Below are positions 18,035 to 25,735 of a DNA stretch of 64,000 bases, in pieces. The notes under the pieces are model-generated. The model made no database searches. It was not told the DNA's origin and saw nothing but the letters and a program-made list of their open reading frames with translations. How positions within the stretch are numbered: position 1 is the stretch's first letter; the number at the start of each line of letters is the position of its first letter. This stretch comes from Paracoccaceae bacterium (lineage in GTDB: Bacteria > Pseudomonadota > Alphaproteobacteria > Rhodobacterales > Rhodobacteraceae). The DNA lies in NCBI GenBank assembly GCA_016744015.1, contig JADGFD010000008.1:98217-162216 (forward strand). Direction: 5' to 3'. The translations under genes were made by a program, and so were the position numbers.

Positions 18035-19960
18035 ATGAAACAGTTAAACAGGGTATTTTCAGCAGGCCTGCTTACAGCGAGCATTTTTTGCGCGCCGTCG
18101 GTTATGGCTCAGGAAAACATGGTCACGTTGCGATCTGTTGATCAAAACTTCGAGGCCACAGGTGAGCTTGTATCCTCAGGCGCAGAGTTTTACGTTTTGC
18201 GCACCATTATTGGCGAAATGAATGTACCGCGGAATGAAGTTGAGTGCATCGGCGACGCCTGCCCTTCCGAAAGCTTGGACGTTACGCTGACTTCAGGTGA
18301 CGGTTCTTCTTTTTCCGGTGAATTGCTTGGATATGACGGCACAAACTATGTTTTGAAAACATCCATTGGTGTGCTTACAATTCGTGGTGAATTTGTGCAA
18401 TGTGAAGGCGCAACCTGCCCGACGGCAACTCAGGTTGCCGAAGTTGATTCGACGGTTGTGTTGCGCTCGGGCGATGGCACCTTCTTTGAAGGGCAATTGC
18501 AGGATTACGACGGCACCAACTATATATTGAAAACATCTGTCGGCGAACTCACCATCCGCGGTGAATTTGTGCAATGTGAAGGTGAAGCTTGCCCGGATAT
18601 CGGCCCGGTTGTTGCCCGTTTTACCATCGCCTCTCCGAGAGACGAAGGCGAAGCTTTTATCGGGGAAGCACTTGCCCGTTTTACAAACGAGAAATCCCTA
18701 AACCTCACACGCTCCATCGGCGGGGAAGGCAACACGCAATATCTTATTGGTGACAATAGCGGCGCGTTGATTGCCGATATTTCGGTTGTTGCCGCCAATG
18801 ACAGAGCTTCCATTGAAGATTTGTTTTCCAACGGCGCGGCATTTGCCCTCACACGTGAAGCGTTTTCCCCTGAGACGGTGGCGCAAGTGACCGGCATGGC
18901 TGTGCGCGATATCAACGAATTCCTGAGTTCGCGCCCGATTGCGCTAGATGCATTGGTGGCCCATATCAACCCGGCTAACCGTGTTGACTCCATTTCCATT
19001 GCACAAATGGGTGACATACTCTCGGGCCGGATTGTGAACTGGGCTCAAATTGGAGGCGATGACCTGCCGATCACTGTGCATTTAATGGACCCGGAGAGCA
19101 ATTTGGCACAAGTGGTAGAGCGCGATATTCTTGCTCCCCGCAGATTGCAGCTTGTATCAAACAACAGCACACATGCAACGCTTGGCGAATTGAGTGCCGC
19201 CGTGACCAATGATGCTTCGGCATTTACGGTTGCTTACCGCTCGATTGCGGACACAACGAAGGTTACAAGCACGCGAAACACCTGCAACATGTTTGCCAGC
19301 GCCAATAACTTCTCGCTGCAAACGGGTGAATACCCGCTCACCTCGACGTGGAATTTGTATACACTCAACAACACCGACATCCCTAATTTTGCGAAATCTG
19401 TAGCTGACTATCTTGTGTCTGACCAAGGGCAGGCTGCAGCAGAAGTGGTTGGCCTTGTTGGGCTGGCGATTGACGAGCAGCCCATGAGCGCCCAAGGTGA
19501 GCGTTTGCTTTCGGCTATGCTGGCAGAAGGCTTGAATTCGCAAGGGATTAATGCCTACCGTAATTATCTGGCTGAAGTTTCTACAGCTAGCCGCTTGTCA
19601 ACGACACTGCGCTTCTTGACGGGCTCGTCTGATCTGGATGAACGCGGTATTGCGGATATTCACCGTATTTCAAACCTTGTAAGCAGTGGTGTACTGGATG
19701 GAGATCGCATAATGCTGATCGGGTTTAGCGACTCTGTTGGCAACTTTGGCGGCAACGTAAACCTTTCGCGCAATCGCGCTGGCGTGGTTAAGGGCCTTTT
19801 GTTGCAAGACAATATTGGCCGGTTGCAAAGCGAAGATGTGTTGGCATTTGGTTTTGGGCCGGTTGCGCCTGTGGGCTGCAACACCTCGATTGAAGGCAAA
19901 AGCCTGAACCGCCGTGTGGAAGTTTGGATCCGCGGTGCCAACCAGGAGCGCTTGCGTTAA
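18035..19960 (+). CDS. PstS-like substrate-binding / OmpA fusion with three N-terminal repeats
   Basis: This 641-residue secreted protein starts with a signal peptide (to about residue 25). Three units of about 48 residues follow at 29-77, 82-129 and 139-187, each ending in a Cys pair (C71/C76, C123/C128, C181/C186). Units 2 and 3 are nearly identical in the YDGTNYVLKTS and LTIRGEFVQCEG parts. A phosphate-binding-protein-like domain spans about 195-480, and the end (about 515-641) is an OmpA peptidoglycan-binding domain (LTGSSDLDERGIADIHRI, then SLNRRVEVWIRG). It is probably a periplasmic ligand sensor or tether bound to the wall. It is 37 bp downstream of the BMP gene and may be co-transcribed. 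Confidence 0.85.
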   Translation: MKQLNRVFSAGLLTASIFCAPSVMAQENMVTLRSVDQNFEATGELVSSGAEFYVLRTIIGEMNVPRNEVECIGDACPSESLDVTLTSGDGSSFSGELLGYDGTNYVLKTSIGVLTIRGEFVQCEGATCPTATQVAEVDSTVVLRSGDGTFFEGQLQDYDGTNYILKTSVGELTIRGEFVQCEGEACPDIGPVVARFTIASPRDEGEAFIGEALARFTNEKSLNLTRSIGGEGNTQYLIGDNSGALIADISVVAANDRASIEDLFSNGAAFALTREAFSPETVAQVTGMAVRDINEFLSSRPIALDALVAHINPANRVDSISIAQMGDILSGRIVNWAQIGGDDLPITVHLMDPESNLAQVVERDILAPRRLQLVSNNSTHATLGELSAAVTNDASAFTVAYRSIADTTKVTSTRNTCNMFASANNFSLQTGEYPLTSTWNLYTLNNTDIPNFAKSVADYLVSDQGQAAAEVVGLVGLAIDEQPMSAQGERLLSAMLAEGLNSQGINAYRNYLAEVSTASRLSTTLRFLTGSSDLDERGIADIHRISNLVSSGVLDGDRIMLIGFSDSVGNFGGNVNLSRNRAGVVKGLLLQDNIGRLQSEDVLAFGFGPVAPVGCNTSIEGKSLNRRVEVWIRGANQERLR

Positions 19961-20053
19961 GCTTAGCGCATCGCGCCTTCTCGGCGGCCTAACGTCGGGG
20001 CTACGCCCCTTTGGTCAGGACACCTCGTCGGCGCGCGGGCGGCAAGCCGCCTT

Positions 20054-20088
20054 GCCCTACGGGCCATGGCCTCGGCTTCGCCTCGGTA
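20054..20088 (+). repeat. GGCCTCGGCTTCGCCTCGG-type dispersed repeat, copy A
   Basis: GCCCTACGGGCCATGGCCTC and the following CGGCTTCGCCTCGGTAG form a GC-rich element after the PstS/OmpA gene. It shares about 35 bp (one mismatch) with the inverted copy at 42495 and 27 bp with the copy at 48652. The preceding 90 bp are also GC-rich and non-coding. Confidence 0.7.
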
Positions 20089-20116
20089 GATCAAGATCAT
20101 AAGTATACGCAAAATA

Positions 20117-20153
20117 ATAGCGCCGCGAGAGGGGAGGACTCTCGCGGCGCTAT
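20117..20153 (-). ncRNA. CcsR-like small RNA hairpin 3 (terminator-distal, strongest)
   Basis: A 15-bp perfect stem (ATAGCGCCGCGAGAG and its complement) closes a 7-nt loop that reads UCCUCCC on the minus strand. It is the third of three hairpins with the same loop downstream of the DUF1127 gene, matching the CCUCCUCCC loop that defines the CcsR/cuckoo sRNAs of Rhodobacter and Rhizobiales. Its stability suggests that it also ends the transcript. Confidence 0.75.
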
Positions 20154-20160
20154 ATTTTTA

Positions 20161-20184
20161 CCGGATGGTGGGAGGAACCTCCGG
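20161..20184 (-). ncRNA. CcsR-like small RNA hairpin 2
   Basis: CCGGA/TCCGG plus GGT/ACC form an 8-bp stem with one bulge around a loop that is UCCUCCC on the minus strand. It lies between hairpins 1 and 3, with an AT-rich linker suitable for processing on each side. Confidence 0.7.
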
Positions 20185-20194
20185 TAATTTATTT

Positions 20195-20220
20195 GCCAGC
20201 AGGTGGGAGGACCCTCTGGC
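20195..20220 (-). ncRNA. CcsR-like small RNA hairpin 1 (gene-proximal)
   Basis: GCCAG/CTGGC plus AGG/CCT form a bulged 8-bp stem closing a loop with UCCUCCC on the minus strand. It begins 16 nt after the stop of the DUF1127 gene, so it must be transcribed with that gene and released by processing. Confidence 0.7.
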
Positions 20221-20235
20221 AAAACTCTGAAACTG

Positions 20236-20451
20236 TTAGTGATAAACCGCGTTGCGGGCCACGTCTGTGATCATGGAGCGGTTCAGGCCCAGATCATGCA
20301 ATTCACGATCGGAGAGCGCGTTGAGCTCGGCAATGGTTTTGCGAAACATTCTGCGCTGACGCATGGTTTTCTTGAAGTTCTCAAACGCATAAAGCGCACG
20401 AACGGGGAGTGCTGTCGGAGCACTTACGCGGGGCAGGGATACAAATGCCAT
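20236..20451 (-). CDS. DUF1127 small protein (CcaF1-like)
   Basis: This 71-residue basic protein ends with the DUF1127 signature: RRMFRKTIAELNALSDRELH followed by DLGLNRSMITDVAR. DUF1127 proteins are small Arg-rich regulators that can bind RNA. In Rhodobacter sphaeroides the homologue CcaF1 is co-transcribed with the CcsR sRNAs and affects their maturation. The same arrangement is seen here, with three CCUCCUCCC-loop hairpins immediately downstream. The Shine-Dalgarno AAGGAAAAAG precedes the ATG. A heat-shock-type promoter lies about 40 bp upstream. Confidence 0.9.
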   Translation of the reverse strand: MAFVSLPRVSAPTALPVRALYAFENFKKTMRQRRMFRKTIAELNALSDRELHDLGLNRSMITDVARNAVYH

Positions 20452-20487
20452 TTTCTTTTTCCTTCATTTCATTTTCTAACAATAGGG

Positions 20488-20514
20488 ATATAGGAACATG
20501 CTGCACTGCAACAA
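20488..20514 (-). promoter_or_regulatory. Candidate RpoH-type promoter for the DUF1127-sRNA transcript
   Basis: On the minus strand TTG, 18 nt, CTATAT are found about 40 bp before the DUF1127 start. TTG-N17/18-CTATAT resembles promoters used by the heat-shock sigma factors RpoHI/RpoHII in Rhodobacter, which drive the known ccaF1-ccsR operon. The match is to a short consensus, so confidence is moderate. Confidence 0.5.
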
Positions 20515-20592
20515 CGCATAATACAGCCCTACCGCCTTGCAAAAAATGCATGGCTATAGCCTTCTCCCCTGCCCTAGCCTAAGCTCGGCTAT

Positions 20593-21804
20593 ATGAACCT
20601 TTCTGCACTCACGACAAAACCCTTTAGGCATTACCTGATTGGCAATGCGATTTCGCTGCATGGGCTGTGGGTACAAAAAATTACCATTGGCTGGATGGCG
20701 TGGGAAGCGACGGGGTCTACCGCCTTTCTCGGCTGGCTAGCCTTCTTAAATTATGCACCGCCGCTTTTTTTGGGGCCGTTTTTTGGGGTGGTGGTTGACA
20801 GGGTCAATATTCGTAAAGCGGCAATGACAACGCAATCATTGTTTATTTTTGGCGCATTGGTGCTGCTAGGCATCCACTTGGCGGGTCTCACTGGGCGTAT
20901 AGGCTTATCTGCTGTGGCGCTTTTTATTGGAGTCGTGACCTCGGCACAGCACCCCGTTCGAATGGCAATTACGCCGCGATTGGCCCCAACCACCCAATTG
21001 CCCTCTGTTGTGTTGCTACTTTCGCTTAATTTTAATACTGCACGTGTGGTGGGGCCTGCAATCGGCGGCGGTATTATTGCGGCCTTCGGACTAACGGCGG
21101 CGCACCTATTTACGATCGCGGCTTTTACGCCTTTTGTTTACATTCTCAGCACCCTTTCACCTCGCCCCAACAAACCCAAGCCAAAGGTCAGCATGAAGGC
21201 CGATTTTGCAGAGGGCTTGGGCTATGTTTTGCGCTCTAGGTTTATTCGGACCGCAACCTTGGTTACGGGGCTATTTTCGCTGGCGGGGCGCGGCGCCCTT
21301 GAGATATTACCAAGCCTTGCTGATGGCGTATTTCAAAGAGGGGCGGCGGGGCTTGGCACACTCACAGCAGCGGCCGGCATAGGCGCACTGCTCGCGGCTG
21401 CTTTTCAAATCATGATGCCAGGACCGATGAAGCACCGAATGCCAAGCTATTCGGTGATTGCAGCCGTGGCCGGTCCCCTTTCTGCGGCAGGTCTGGGCAG
21501 CCTTGGCTCATGGGAAATGGTGGTTTTCACTGTTGGCTTCCTTGGATTTGCGGGCACGCTGGTGGGGGTTGGCATGCAGTCCGCCATTCAGATGCAGGTT
21601 GAGGACCACTTGCGCGGGCGGGTAATGAGCCTATGGATCATGGTGGCCATGGGGGGCACAGCTTTTGGCTCACTGCTCGTGGGCGGCATGGCAGATGCCC
21701 TTGGCCTCACGCATTCCTTGCAAATTACGGGCATTTCCACCGCCTTGGCCGTTTTAACCCTGTTAATCTTGAGAAGAATCAGCCAAATCCGAGAAAGCCG
21801 TTGA
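20593..21804 (+). CDS. MFS transporter (enterobactin exporter EntS-like)
   Basis: This 403-residue inner-membrane carrier has about 12 hydrophobic segments. The N-terminal region MNLSALTTKPFRHYLIGNAI and the loop ending FFGVVVDRVNIRKAAM (motif A-like, between helices 2 and 3) fit the MFS_3/EntS-like group of exporters. The substrate is not deducible. It is transcribed away from the DUF1127 gene. The next ABC operon starts 72 bp downstream and may be independent. Confidence 0.85.
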   Translation: MNLSALTTKPFRHYLIGNAISLHGLWVQKITIGWMAWEATGSTAFLGWLAFLNYAPPLFLGPFFGVVVDRVNIRKAAMTTQSLFIFGALVLLGIHLAGLTGRIGLSAVALFIGVVTSAQHPVRMAITPRLAPTTQLPSVVLLLSLNFNTARVVGPAIGGGIIAAFGLTAAHLFTIAAFTPFVYILSTLSPRPNKPKPKVSMKADFAEGLGYVLRSRFIRTATLVTGLFSLAGRGALEILPSLADGVFQRGAAGLGTLTAAAGIGALLAAAFQIMMPGPMKHRMPSYSVIAAVAGPLSAAGLGSLGSWEMVVFTVGFLGFAGTLVGVGMQSAIQMQVEDHLRGRVMSLWIMVAMGGTAFGSLLVGGMADALGLTHSLQITGISTALAVLTLLILRRISQIRESR

Positions 21805-21876
21805 AACTCAGACCATTTTGCAGTGAAATAAGCGGCAGAATCGGGGGAACTCGTTTTGACCAACAAGGAGATAACA

Positions 21877-23070
21877 ATGAAAAAAATTCTACTGGCATCT
21901 ACCGCCGCGACCATGCTGGCCACAAATGCATTTGCAGCTGGCCACGAGATCAACATCGGGGTGATCCTCGGCTTTACCGGCCCGCTCGAATCAATCACAC
22001 CGGATATGGCCCTTGCGGCCGAACTTGCATTTGACGAAATCAACGCAGCCGGCACATTGCTCGGTGGCGGTAAAACGCTCGTCTCAAAGCGCGCTGACTC
22101 CACTTGCATTGACAGCTCTGCCGCACAGGCCGCTGCTGAAGCTCTGGTATCCAACGATGGTGTGTCCGCCATAATGGGCGCTGACTGCTCGGGTGTAACC
22201 GCCGCAATTGCCAATAACGTGGCTGTGCCAAATGGCGTTGTGATGATTTCACCTTCCGCGACATCACCAGCGCTTTCCACCATTGAAGATAACGACCTTT
22301 TCTTCCGCACATCCCCATCTGACGCTCGTCAAGGCCAAGTGCTCTCTGATGTGCTGATGGATATGGGCGTTATGTCTATTGCCGTGACCTACACTAATAA
22401 CGACTACGGCAAAGGTTTGGCAGATGCATTCCAAGGCTCATATGAAGCAGCGGGCGGCACCGTAACCATCTCAGCCGCACATGAAGACAACAAGGGCGAC
22501 TATTCTGCTGAAGTTGGCGCATTAGCGGCTGCAGGCGGCGAAATGCTCGCTGTGTTTGGCTATGCCGATTCAGGCGGGGCTGGCATTATCCAGAGCGCAC
22601 TAGATGTTGGCGCATTTGAAACATTCGTGATGGGCGATGGGATGAAATCACAATCAGTGATTGACGGTATCGGCCCGGATCTTGACGGCTCCATCGGCAC
22701 GCAGCCCGGCTCTGCGGGTGACGGTGCCAAGACGCTGGCTGAAATGCTGACAGGTATTGCTGGCACGCCAGACGGCTCCTTCACAGCTGAAAGCTATGAC
22801 GCGGCTGCCTTGATCGGGCTGGCCATTCAGGCTGGTGGGTCGGCGGACCGTGCTTCAATTGCAGCACAAGTGTTGAATGTTGCCAACGCTCCGGGCGAAA
22901 TGATCTACCCTGGTGAACTGGCCAAAGGCCTAGAGATCCTCGCCAATGGCGGTGAGATCGACTACCAAGGCGCTTCAGACGTTGAGCTAATTGGCCCGGG
23001 TGAAGCTGCTGGCTCTTACCAAGAGTATGTGGTTGAAGACGGCGCGTTTAAAGTGCTGCGCATCCGCTAA
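21877..23070 (+). CDS. Branched-chain amino-acid-type ABC transporter, substrate-binding protein
   Basis: This exported binding protein of about 397 residues belongs to the Leu/Ile/Val-binding (type I periplasmic fold) family. A signal peptide (MKKILLASTAATMLATNAFA) precedes AGHEINIGVILGFTGPL. Family features include the Ser/Ala-rich ligand loop ADCSGVTAAIANN near residue 105 and DYGKGLADAF near 185. ATG 21877, 6 nt after AAGGAG, is chosen over the frame-opening codon at 21856. It heads a five-gene transporter operon. A hairpin after the gene probably reduces read-through, so the binding protein is made in excess. Confidence 0.9.
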   Translation: MKKILLASTAATMLATNAFAAGHEINIGVILGFTGPLESITPDMALAAELAFDEINAAGTLLGGGKTLVSKRADSTCIDSSAAQAAAEALVSNDGVSAIMGADCSGVTAAIANNVAVPNGVVMISPSATSPALSTIEDNDLFFRTSPSDARQGQVLSDVLMDMGVMSIAVTYTNNDYGKGLADAFQGSYEAAGGTVTISAAHEDNKGDYSAEVGALAAAGGEMLAVFGYADSGGAGIIQSALDVGAFETFVMGDGMKSQSVIDGIGPDLDGSIGTQPGSAGDGAKTLAEMLTGIAGTPDGSFTAESYDAAALIGLAIQAGGSADRASIAAQVLNVANAPGEMIYPGELAKGLEILANGGEIDYQGASDVELIGPGEAAGSYQEYVVEDGAFKVLRIR

Positions 23071-23086
23071 GATCGCTTATAAACCT

Positions 23087-23114
23087 AAACGGCCCGGCTT
23101 TTGCTGGGCTGTTT
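23087..23114 (+). terminator. Attenuating hairpin after the binding-protein gene
   Basis: A 12-bp stem with two G-U pairs (AAACGGCCCGGC / GCTGGGCTGTTT) and a TTTT loop lies 17 bp after the stop. No T-run follows, so it is more likely an mRNA-stabilising or partial terminator structure than a full stop. Confidence 0.55.
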
Positions 23115-23233
23115 GCATATCGCCAAATCATTCCTAATTTTACAGGATGGCTATATCTTTTTTTTCCGCGCAGGCTGCACGAGTTTTGAAGACAAAGTTC
23201 GCTTCCGTGCGCTTATGGTGGGGTGGGGTAATT

Positions 23234-24016
23234 ATGATTAGAGTTGAAGACCTGCACATGCATTTTGGCGGCATTCGCGCCGTAGATGGCACGTCGCTTG
23301 AGATCAAAAAAGGCAGCATCACGGGGCTGATCGGCCCTAATGGCGCGGGTAAAACCACGCTTTTCAACGTGATCGCGGGCCATTATGTGCCAAGCTCTGG
23401 CAAGGTTTTCCTTGATGGCGAAGACGTAAGCGGCCAGAAACCCCACGAGCTTTTCGGCAAGGGCCTGCTGCGCACGTTCCAAATTGCCCACGAATTTTCT
23501 ACGCTGACGGTGCGGGATAACCTGATGATGGTGCCAGCGGCACAGTCGGGCGAGACCCTGTGGAACGCATGGTTCCATGGTAAAAAAGTGAAGGCCGAGG
23601 AGGAGAAGCTCCGCGAGAAGGCCAATGAGGTTATTGAGTTTCTTGAGATTACGCATGTGGCCGACGAGTTGGCGGGTAATCTTTCTGGTGGCCAGAAAAA
23701 GCTGCTGGAGCTGGGCCGCACCATGATGGTAGACGCCAAAATCGTGTTTCTGGATGAGGTCGGCGCGGGTGTAAACCGCACGCTGCTCAACACCATCGGC
23801 GATGCTATTTTACGCCTAAACCAAGAGCGCGGCTATACATTTTGCATGATCGAGCATGATATGGATTTTATTGGTCGGCTTTGTGACCCCGTAATCTGTA
23901 TGGCCGAAGGCAAAGTGCTGGCAGAAGGCACGGCTGAAGAGGTAAAATCCAATGATGCCGTGATCGAGGCCTACCTCGGCACCGGATTGAAAAACAAGCC
24001 GGAGACCAGCGCATGA
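23234..24016 (+). CDS. ABC transporter ATP-binding protein (LivG-type)
   Basis: This 260-residue cytoplasmic ATPase has Walker A (GPNGAGKTT near residue 37), signature LSGGQKKLLELGR near 155, Walker B (KIVFLDEVGAGV near 172) and the switch His in MIEHDMDFIG. Walker B reads DEVGAG rather than DEPxAG, as often in LivG. The frame opens earlier at 23147, but family alignment supports ATG 23234 (MIRVEDLHMHFGG). It pairs with the LivF-type ATPase that overlaps it by 4 bp. Confidence 0.93.
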   Translation: MIRVEDLHMHFGGIRAVDGTSLEIKKGSITGLIGPNGAGKTTLFNVIAGHYVPSSGKVFLDGEDVSGQKPHELFGKGLLRTFQIAHEFSTLTVRDNLMMVPAAQSGETLWNAWFHGKKVKAEEEKLREKANEVIEFLEITHVADELAGNLSGGQKKLLELGRTMMVDAKIVFLDEVGAGVNRTLLNTIGDAILRLNQERGYTFCMIEHDMDFIGRLCDPVICMAEGKVLAEGTAEEVKSNDAVIEAYLGTGLKNKPETSA

Positions 24017-24720
24017 GCTATTTAGTTGGCGATAAAATGACAGGCGGATACGGCAGAGGCGCCGATATTCTGCACGAATGCACAATAGCCGTTGAAAAGG
24101 GCGAGATCGCGGTGATTGTCGGGCCTAACGGCGCGGGGAAATCCACCGCGATGAAAGCGATTTTTGGCATGTTGAACCTGCGCGAGGGCGCGGTGATGCT
24201 GGATGGCAAGGACATCACGACAATGTCTCCGCAAGATAAAGTAAAGGCCGGCATGGGCTTTGTGCCGCAAACCAGCAATGTGTTTACCGGCATGACGGTG
24301 CAGGAAAATCTTGAGATGGGGGCCTATATTCGGGATGACGATTTTTCAGGCACGATGGAGCAGGTGTTTGATTTGTTTCCAATTTTAAAGGAAAAGCGCA
24401 AGCAGCCCGCAGGTGAGCTTTCCGGCGGGCAGCGCCAGCAAGTGGCCGTGGGCCGCGCGCTGATGACCCAGCCCAAAGTGCTGATGCTGGATGAGCCCAC
24501 GGCGGGGGTTTCCCCCATTGTGATGGACGAATTGTTTGACCGCATTATCGAGGTTGCCAAAACCGGCATCGCGATTTTGATGGTCGAGCAAAACGCCCGC
24601 CAAGCGCTGAATATCGCCGATAAAGGCTATGTGCTGGTGCAAGGCCGCAACCGTTTCACCGACACCGGAGCGGCCCTGCTGGCCAACCCCGAAGTCCGCA
24701 AATCATTTTTGGGGGGCTAA
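24013..24720 (+). CDS. ABC transporter ATP-binding protein (LivF-type)
   Basis: This 235-residue ATPase is the second nucleotide-binding subunit of the same importer. Walker A (GPNGAGKST near residue 37), the signature LSGGQRQQVAVGRAL near 138, Walker B (VLMLDEPTAGV near 158) and the switch region VEQNARQAL are intact. It starts within the stop of the LivG-type gene (ATGA) and ends 1 nt before the LivH-type permease gene, so the operon is tightly coupled. Confidence 0.93.
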   Translation: MSYLVGDKMTGGYGRGADILHECTIAVEKGEIAVIVGPNGAGKSTAMKAIFGMLNLREGAVMLDGKDITTMSPQDKVKAGMGFVPQTSNVFTGMTVQENLEMGAYIRDDDFSGTMEQVFDLFPILKEKRKQPAGELSGGQRQQVAVGRALMTQPKVLMLDEPTAGVSPIVMDELFDRIIEVAKTGIAILMVEQNARQALNIADKGYVLVQGRNRFTDTGAALLANPEVRKSFLGG

Positions 24721-24721
24721 C

Positions 24722-25735
24722 ATGACCGACATCCTAAACGCACTCGCCCTTATGGCCAATTACGTATTTGTGCCCGGTCTTGCTTATGGCAGCCAGCTGG
24801 CGCTTGGGGCGCTCGGGGTTACGCTGATCTACAGCATCCTGCGGTTTTCAAACTTCGCGCATGGGGACACCATGGCCTTTGGCGCCATGCTCACCATTCT
24901 CGCCACATGGTGGCTGCAAAGCATGGGCATTTCGGCGGGGCCGCTACCCACGGCGCTGCTGGCGCTGCCCATCGGCATTGTAGGCACGGTCTTGTTTGTG
25001 CTGGCCACCGACCGCATCGTATTTCGCTATTATCGTAAGGTTAAAGCGGCCAGCATCGTGACCATGATGGCCTCTGTGGGTGTTATGTTTGTGATGAACG
25101 GCCTTGTGCGGGTTATCATTGGCCCGGGCGAGCAGCGCTTTGCTGACGGAGAGCGGTTTATCATTAAAGCCCGTGAATTCAAAGAGATGACGGGGCTAGC
25201 CGAGGGCATTAGCATTCGCACAACGCAGGCGATCACGGTGATTGTGGCCCTGATTGTGGTGGCGCTTCTTTTTTGGTTCTTGCAAAAATCGCGCACGGGG
25301 AAAGCCATGCGCGCCTATGCAGATAACGAAGATCTGGCGCTTTTATCAGGCATCAACCCCGATAAAGTGGTGCTGGTCGCATGGATTATTGCCGCCACGC
25401 TGGCCACGATTGCGGGCACGCTTTATGGCCTTGATAAATCCTTTAAGCCTTTCACCTATTTCCAGCTATTGCTGCCTATTTTTGCCGCCGCTATTGTGGG
25501 GGGGATTGGCAACCCGCTCGGCGCGGTGGCCGGTGGGTTTATTATCGCGTTTTCGGAAATGGGTTTCACCTATGCCTATAAGCGCTTTATCGGCTATCTT
25601 GGCCCCGATGGCTGGGTGCCCGAGGGCCTAATGCAACTGCTCAGCACCGACTATAAATTCGCCGTTAGCTTTGTCATTCTCGTGCTGGTGCTGCTCGTCA
25701 GGCCAACAGGTATTTTCAGGGGGAAAGTGCTATGA
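24722..25735 (+). CDS. Branched-chain amino-acid-type ABC permease (LivH-type)
   Basis: This 337-residue integral membrane permease has about eight to nine hydrophobic segments. The early ASQLAL-like GLAYGSQLALGALGVTLIYS and FSNFAHGDTMAFGA are typical of LivH, as is the cytoplasmic EAA-like loop near GINPDKVVLVAWIIAATLAT. ATG 24722 follows the ATPase stop after 1 nt. The frame-opening codon at 24629 would overlap the ATPase gene by 90 bp and is rejected. It forms the pore with the LivM-type subunit. Confidence 0.92.
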   Translation: MTDILNALALMANYVFVPGLAYGSQLALGALGVTLIYSILRFSNFAHGDTMAFGAMLTILATWWLQSMGISAGPLPTALLALPIGIVGTVLFVLATDRIVFRYYRKVKAASIVTMMASVGVMFVMNGLVRVIIGPGEQRFADGERFIIKAREFKEMTGLAEGISIRTTQAITVIVALIVVALLFWFLQKSRTGKAMRAYADNEDLALLSGINPDKVVLVAWIIAATLATIAGTLYGLDKSFKPFTYFQLLLPIFAAAIVGGIGNPLGAVAGGFIIAFSEMGFTYAYKRFIGYLGPDGWVPEGLMQLLSTDYKFAVSFVILVLVLLVRPTGIFRGKVL

